From an uncultured Bacilli bacterium (GTDB lineage Bacteria > Bacillota_I > Bacilli_A > RF39 > UBA660), in NCBI GenBank assembly GCA_947588765.1, contig CANPZG010000011.1, positions 1 through 37,710 on the forward strand: DNA of 37,710 nucleotides. The letters are read 5' to 3'. Under the pieces are notes generated by a model. It made no database searches, was not told where the DNA came from, and saw only the letters and a program-made list of their open reading frames with translations. A program made the translations under genes and the position numbers. Position 1 is the first letter of the stretch. Each line of letters opens with the position of its first letter. This document shows, in pieces, positions 33,334 to 37,710 of the stretch.

Positions 33334-36300
33334 TTATTTTTTCTTAATAAACAATTTATCAAAAGCAGCAATAATATTTGGAAGTAAAAATACGGTTAAA
33401 ATAGTTGAAGCGATTGTTCCTTCTGAAATAGTAATGCATATTTTACCAGTTATCGCTGAACCAAAATAACCAACTACTAAAGTAACTAAAGTTAAGATAG
33501 AAGCACTAGTTAAAATAGTATGAATTGATTTATTATAAGCATTTATTAAAGATTCTTTAATATCTAAGTTTTGTCGTGATTCCATATAATATGAAGTATA
33601 AAGAATAGCATAATCAATTGTTGCACCCATCAAGATACATTGAACAATTAGTAAAGCCATAAAGTAAACACTACCACCTTGGATAGTTAATAACGACATT
33701 GTTAAATATACAGCTCCTTGAATAATTAAAACTAAGAAAATTGGCACAAATATCTTTTTGAAAGTTATCGCTACAACAATAAAGATAAATAGAATAGTTA
33801 AAAAAGTAATTAGATTTAATTCATTTTGGAAATTATTACTTATTTCATAACCTACTAAAGAATTACCAATTAAATAAATATCTTTATCATTTAAATCATT
33901 TTTAGTATTAGTAATAAAATCAAAAGTTTCATCACTTTCTACTGGATAATTACTATTTATTACTAAACGATTATAATTTTCGCCACTTAATTTTTCTCTT
34001 GCATCACTTACTGTATCTTTAGCTTCAATTATATTATCTTTATCCTCTTTACTAATATAATCATCAAATCTTTTATCATTAATAATATCTTCATTTAAAT
34101 ATTTAACAAAATCACTAAGGGAAATAGTCCATTCATCATTATAATTATTAACACTACCATAATACATATAAAGTAATTCCACTAAAGAAGAATCAACATC
34201 ATCTAATTTCTTTAATTTAGTTAACATATCTTTAGCTACATATTTTTTATTATTTAAGGAATCATTAATAATTTCATTTAACGTAGTTATTTTTGTTTTC
34301 TTATCTTCATTTAATGAAGAAGCATAAGTCTTATTAGTTAAACAATCATTAATTAAAAAGTTAATAAATTCTTGATAAGATAATTTAGTTTCTTTTTTAG
34401 ATGCATCTATAGCTCCATAGATTAATTTGGTATTTTCTTTAGATAACCCTAAGATATTACTTAAATCAGTATAATTATATTTAGTATTATTAATTGTAGC
34501 CTTAATTATTGTTTGTAATTTAGTTAATGAATCAACAGTTTCTTTATCTATATTTAAAATATCTTTATTTGTTAAAATAAAATCAATAAACTCAATGGGG
34601 GTAAATGTTAAATTAGGTAATTCATGTAAAATATAAACATTTTTTAAAGTTGCTGCATCAATATTTAAAACTTGTGCTAATTCATCATAACTATAAGTTT
34701 TATCATTAATTGTACTATCCATAATTAAATATAGCTTATTTATTTCTTCTGTATTTTTTACTTTAACTAAAATATCAATAAATTCATAAGGAGTTAATGT
34801 ATCATTATCTTGATATAAATAAGTTACTTCTTCAACTGTTAAGTTAAAAATGGTAGCCATTTCTTCTTTAGTTTTTTTACTTGTGATAAACTCTTTATTA
34901 CTAAAAGTTTTAACTGAAGCTAGTTCTTCCTTATCAATTAAAGATACTACTTCATTAATAGTTAATTTAGGTAATTCATTTGTATTTAAATAATACAAAT
35001 AAATATTTTTTACTGTTTCTTCATCCATATTAAAATATTTACTTAAAGTAACATAATCTAATTCTTTATTTAAAGCATTAGTATCTAAAAATGGTAAGAT
35101 ATCTTTGGGTAATTCATTAGGATAATTTTTACTTACATAATCCATGAATTCTTTGATAGTTAAAGTTGTTTTAGTATTTAAGGAATTATAGTAAATTAAT
35201 AAATTATTTAAAGTATTTTCTTTAATTAAAAACATATCGGCAATTTCTTTGGAAGTATGTTTTTTCGTAATTAATTTTTTATTAGTAAAGTTTTCTAATT
35301 TTGTTATATTATTCTTTATTTCTTTCGTAACTTCCTTATTTAATTTTTCATTGTTGTAAACATTATTTTCAATAAAAGATAAAAAGTCATTTAAATTAAT
35401 TTTATTATCTTCCTTTTCATTAAAATAATGATAATATAAAATCTTTAATAAATAATCATCGATGGTAGTATCCTCTAATTTGTCATTTAATTCATTGTAT
35501 GGTAAAACTTCTTCAATAGTATTATTTAATGCTAAAACTTCTGTGATGTTTTCATTATTTTCTAAGGTAGGTGTATATTCTTCAATAAGTTTTTCTTTTT
35601 CTTTAGGATAAATAATCGCAAATTGATTAGTTGGGGTAAATGTTTCTTTAACAATATCAGTTTCACTATCCGTATATTTAATATTTAAATAGTTTTTAAA
35701 GACAAATGCTAAAGAAAAGATTATAACAAAGATAGCTACTCCGGCATAACGAAATTTATAAACTATTTTTCCTAAACCATCTAATTTAAATTTAGGACTT
35801 TTCTTTTTAAATTTAATAATTAATTTATCAAACATTAAAATTAAAGATGGTAAGCAGAAGAAAACGGAAATTAAACTAAATAATACTCCTTTAGCTAATA
35901 CTATACCTAGATCTCGACCAATGGTAAAACTCATAAATACTAAGGCCAGTAAACCGACAATAGTCGTGATACTACTACTAGAAATAGTAGCAAAAGAACC
36001 ATACAAAGCATTTTTCATCGCTTCTACTTTATCGGACGTTTTTTCTTTTTCTTGGCGATAACGATTAATTAACATAATAGAATAATCCATAGATAAAGCT
36101 AGTTGTAAAATGGCCGCAATCGCATTAGTGATACTCGATACACTTGAAAAAATAATGTTAGTTCCTTTATTAAAGACGACTGCTAAAAGAATAGCAAATA
36201 AGAATAAAAATGGTTCAATATAAGAATCACACATAATAATTAAAATTATTAAACCACAAAAAATGGCTAAAGTGACAATCCAAACAGGTAATATATCTTT

Positions 36301-36726
36301 GTTTTCATCATTAATATCTCCGCTTAAATCGATATTGTCATATTTACTATTAACTTCATCAAATACTTGCTTTGCTTCTTTGGAATCAGCTTTCGCGGAA
36401 ACTGTTAAAGTAAATAATGTATATTCATCTTTTTTATCAGTTGTTACTTCGCTGACATTAGCAATATTTTTTAATTCTTCAGCTATTTTTTCTTCATCAG
36501 TAATATTTGTAAACATAACATTTAAAGAACTTTCATTTTCATTAGGAAATTCTTCTTCCATTATGTCATTACCTTTTCTAGTTTCACTATCTTTTGGTAA
36601 ATATAAAGACATATCGCGATTAACTTTAACTAAAGTTGATAAATAGCCACAAACTATAGCTAAAATAATAAATAAAACTAAAATATAATATCTTTTTTCA
36701 ATAACAAAATCTGTAAATTTTTTCAT
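33334..36726 (-). CDS. RND/MMPL-family exporter with a repeat-rich external loop
   Basis: A 1130-residue RND superfamily membrane protein. TM1 lies at about 14-33, a first TM cluster at about 148-345 and a second at about 970-1125. The proton-relay Asp residues lie in LSMDYSIMLINRYRQE (about 214) and GATIDYAILYTSYYMES (about 1038). Between the clusters an external region of about 600 residues contains seven copies of a helical unit of about 65-75 residues. The copies end alike: LTIKEFMDYV, LTPYEFIDIL, FTPIEFIDFI, LSYQEFINFL. It probably exports a lipid, peptide or drug. The start ATG 36726 follows GGTGAT by 5 nt; the earlier GTG 36735 overlaps it. It is controlled by the divergent TetR gene by inference. 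Confidence 0.85.
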   Translation of the reverse strand: MKKFTDFVIEKRYYILVLFIILAIVCGYLSTLVKVNRDMSLYLPKDSETRKGNDIMEEEFPNENESSLNVMFTNITDEEKIAEELKNIANVSEVTTDKKDEYTLFTLTVSAKADSKEAKQVFDEVNSKYDNIDLSGDINDENKDILPVWIVTLAIFCGLIILIIMCDSYIEPFLFLFAILLAVVFNKGTNIIFSSVSSITNAIAAILQLALSMDYSIMLINRYRQEKEKTSDKVEAMKNALYGSFATISSSSITTIVGLLALVFMSFTIGRDLGIVLAKGVLFSLISVFFCLPSLILMFDKLIIKFKKKSPKFKLDGLGKIVYKFRYAGVAIFVIIFSLAFVFKNYLNIKYTDSETDIVKETFTPTNQFAIIYPKEKEKLIEEYTPTLENNENITEVLALNNTIEEVLPYNELNDKLEDTTIDDYLLKILYYHYFNEKEDNKINLNDFLSFIENNVYNNEKLNKEVTKEIKNNITKLENFTNKKLITKKHTSKEIADMFLIKENTLNNLLIYYNSLNTKTTLTIKEFMDYVSKNYPNELPKDILPFLDTNALNKELDYVTLSKYFNMDEETVKNIYLYYLNTNELPKLTINEVVSLIDKEELASVKTFSNKEFITSKKTKEEMATIFNLTVEEVTYLYQDNDTLTPYEFIDILVKVKNTEEINKLYLIMDSTINDKTYSYDELAQVLNIDAATLKNVYILHELPNLTFTPIEFIDFILTNKDILNIDKETVDSLTKLQTIIKATINNTKYNYTDLSNILGLSKENTKLIYGAIDASKKETKLSYQEFINFLINDCLTNKTYASSLNEDKKTKITTLNEIINDSLNNKKYVAKDMLTKLKKLDDVDSSLVELLYMYYGSVNNYNDEWTISLSDFVKYLNEDIINDKRFDDYISKEDKDNIIEAKDTVSDAREKLSGENYNRLVINSNYPVESDETFDFITNTKNDLNDKDIYLIGNSLVGYEISNNFQNELNLITFLTILFIFIVVAITFKKIFVPIFLVLIIQGAVYLTMSLLTIQGGSVYFMALLIVQCILMGATIDYAILYTSYYMESRQNLDIKESLINAYNKSIHTILTSASILTLVTLVVGYFGSAITGKICITISEGTIASTILTVFLLPNIIAAFDKLFIKKK

Positions 36727-36787
36727 ATTTATCACCAGTCCTAAAGTATTTTACTCTTTAATATAGATAATATTAACAACAAATTAG

Positions 36788-36816
36788 TTTACATTGTTAA
36801 AATTTATACATATGTT
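36788..36816 (+). promoter_or_regulatory. Candidate promoter of the tetR gene
   Basis: TTTACA (36788-36793), 17-bp spacer, TATGTT (36811-36816). The -10 box lies inside the palindromic operator. On the other strand, TTTACA at 36829-36824 with TAAATT at 36806-36801 is a matching candidate for the exporter. Confidence 0.5.
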
Positions 36817-36824
36817 TAAATTTT
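36799..36824. promoter_or_regulatory. Probable TetR operator
   Basis: A 26-bp near-perfect palindrome: AAAATTTA, one unmatched T, the self-complementary ACATATGT, one unmatched T, TAAATTTT. It overlaps candidate promoters of both divergent genes, as expected for autoregulation and exporter repression. Confidence 0.58.
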
Positions 36825-36860
36825 GTAAAAAATATGTTAAAATATTAATTGGTGATAAAT

Positions 36861-37394
36861 ATGAAATTAAAAGGAATAAATGCCTCAAGTAACAGAACGA
36901 TAACTAATATTCGTAATTCTTTCGCCGAGTTACTTGCCGAAAAAAAAGAAATAAGTTTAATTACCGTTACGGAACTAGCTCAAAAAGCGGATATTACTCG
37001 TGGGGCTTTTTATAGTCATTATGATAATATTTACCAAGTTGCTGATGACATTCAAGAAGAAATATTAAATCAAATCTTAGGAAATGAAACTAAAATTGAA
37101 ACTAAAGAAGATATGAATAATTATTTTAATAAATTATTTAATTTTTTAAGAGAAAACGAAGATATGTATTTTAAATTATTAACTTCCAATGAAACTTTAA
37201 TCTTTATGAAAAGAATTAATAATAAAATATGTCAAGCTTTAAAAGAACAAGTTAGAAATCCCTTGAATATATATTTTTTTACCGATGGGGCAATGAATTT
37301 AATTATGCGTTATTTTCGTAAAGAAACTACAGCTGATTTAATAGAAATAGAAGAATTTATTAAAAAAATGGCTGAAGAAATGATTTTTAACTAA
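36861..37394 (+). CDS. TetR-family transcriptional regulator
   Basis: A 177-residue regulator. The N-terminal TetR helix-turn-helix is at about 27-60: LITVTELAQKADITRGAFYSHYDNIYQVADDI. A helical ligand domain follows, with YFNKLFNFLRENEDMYFKLL typical of the TetR_C group found in Firmicutes. It probably represses the divergent RND exporter and itself through the palindrome at 36799-36824, with release by an exported compound. I start it at ATG 36861, 5 nt after GGTGAT; upstream TTG and GTG codons fall in the ribosome site. A strong terminator follows the stop. Confidence 0.9.
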   Translation: MKLKGINASSNRTITNIRNSFAELLAEKKEISLITVTELAQKADITRGAFYSHYDNIYQVADDIQEEILNQILGNETKIETKEDMNNYFNKLFNFLRENEDMYFKLLTSNETLIFMKRINNKICQALKEQVRNPLNIYFFTDGAMNLIMRYFRKETTADLIEIEEFIKKMAEEMIFN

Positions 37395-37422
37395 AAAAGA
37401 AATGTTAATCCATTTCTTTTTT
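37393..37422. terminator. Bidirectional terminator after tetR
   Basis: A perfect 12-bp stem (AAAAAAGAAATG at 37393-37404 with its complement at 37411-37422) and a 6-nt loop, A-rich then T-rich, lies between convergent genes and reaches into the end of the minus-strand gene. Confidence 0.78.
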
Positions 37423-37710
37423 TAACTCATTTATTTCTTGTATTGATAATTTAGTAGATTTATGAATAACGTTGTTATCTAAACCAAGTTTTATCATTTC
37501 TCTAGCGATTGTACTTGTAGTATCTTTTATTCCTTCTTTGAGTCCTTCTTTTATGCCTTGTTTTAATCCTTCTTCTTTTCCAACTCTTATTCCTTTATCT
37601 AAGGCTATTTGTTCGGCCCATTTTCCATACACTTCTTTTGTATGTTCATCATTTATATAGGCTTCTACCCATTCATTTAACTCCATTAATCTTTTGTCCC
37701 CCTTCGCTAT
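37405..37710 (-). CDS. C-terminal part of an Rpn/PD-(D/E)XK transposase-like nuclease (5' end outside window)
   Basis: The frame is open from the stop at 37405 through ATG 37686 to the window edge (IAKGDKRL precedes that Met), so the gene very likely starts to the right. The visible 101 residues contain the helical ELNEWVEAYINDE segment, then the repeated EEGLKQGIKEGLKEGIK and a C-terminal helical hairpin. This is the tail pattern of Rpn-family recombination-promoting nucleases (PD-(D/E)XK family transposase), normally about 280-310 residues. The catalytic part is not in the window. Starting at 37686 would leave a 93-residue fragment, which is less likely. Confidence 0.7.
   Translation of the reverse strand: MAKGDKRLMELNEWVEAYINDEHTKEVYGKWAEQIALDKGIRVGKEEGLKQGIKEGLKEGIKDTTSTIAREMIKLGLDNNVIHKSTKLSIQEINELKKEMD

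Larger units (their letters stand above)
36721..36866. repeat. 17-bp perfect inverted repeat bounding the tetR/exporter intergenic region
   Basis: TGGTGATAAATATGAAA occurs on the plus strand at 36850-36866 and on the minus strand at 36737-36721, without mismatch. Each copy holds the ribosome site and start codon of one divergent gene; 112 bp lie between the copies. Confidence 0.9.

Noticed and set aside
37405..37686. Complete 93-residue gene starting at ATG 37686
   Set aside because: The frame stays open upstream to the window edge with family-like residues, and proteins of this kind are about three times longer.
1..37710. Insertion sequences, integrase or phage attachment sites
   Set aside because: No transposase with a catalytic triad, no flanking target duplications and no tRNA were seen; the Rpn-type tail at the right edge is the only mobile-element-like piece.

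Overview
The window is strongly AT-rich DNA from a Gram-positive-type bacterium. The evidence is a TagO-type prenyl-phosphate GlcNAc-1-P transferase, TagF-like glycerophosphotransferases, LtaS-like membrane phosphatase-fold proteins, a lipobox binding protein, a TasA/camelysin-like N-terminus and AGGAGG-type ribosome binding sites. TGA is used as a stop codon at several gene ends (for example 8365, 9498 and 18469), so the genetic code is the standard bacterial one. Base composition and gene content fit an uncultured gut Bacilli lineage of the RF39/Erysipelotrichia-like kind. That placement is inference. Nearly everything lies on the minus strand, so the biology reads from high to low coordinates.

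Region A (12120 down to 1) is a tightly coupled surface-polysaccharide operon. In transcription order it holds a TagO/WecA initiator, a Wzx-type flippase, a TagF/WchX-like glycerophosphotransferase, a GT32-like glycosyltransferase, a three-gene set resembling pneumococcal gtp1-gtp2-gtp3 (CDP-2-glycerol synthesis), two GT2 enzymes, a GT4 enzyme, a GtrB-like polyprenyl-phosphate glycosyltransferase and a membrane GT-C/DUF6056-like protein cut by the left edge. Most junctions are ATGA or TAATG overlaps. Just upstream lies a decayed gene (about 12149-12705).

Region B (22690 down to 12732) starts from a good promoter at 22744-22772. It encodes a binding-protein ABC importer of the iron/2-aminoethylphosphonate type, a winged-helix plus LicC-type cytidylyltransferase, and then a striking cassette. 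In that cassette two paralogous membrane sulfatase-fold (LtaS-like) enzymes flank a YidC-like/TagF-like fusion protein and a small membrane protein. The set suggests scavenging, CTP activation and transfer of a phospho or phosphono head group onto a cell-surface polymer.

Region C (22906-25504) has an orphan type IV prepilin-like gene on the plus strand, convergent with rseP-cdsA and a small membrane protein gene. Region D (25702-33205) is a surface locus: an acyltransferase, a cohesin-bearing membrane protein, a dockerin-bearing glucosaminidase in the same operon, a Lys-rich single-pass membrane protein, and a large GLUG-repeat surface protein whose promoter spacer is a (TA)8 run. Region E (33334-37710) has an RND/MMPL exporter with seven helical repeats in its large external loop, its divergent TetR regulator with a near-perfect palindromic operator, and the C-terminus of an Rpn/PD-(D/E)XK-type protein cut by the right edge. 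No rRNA, tRNA, CRISPR array or insertion sequence was recognised.
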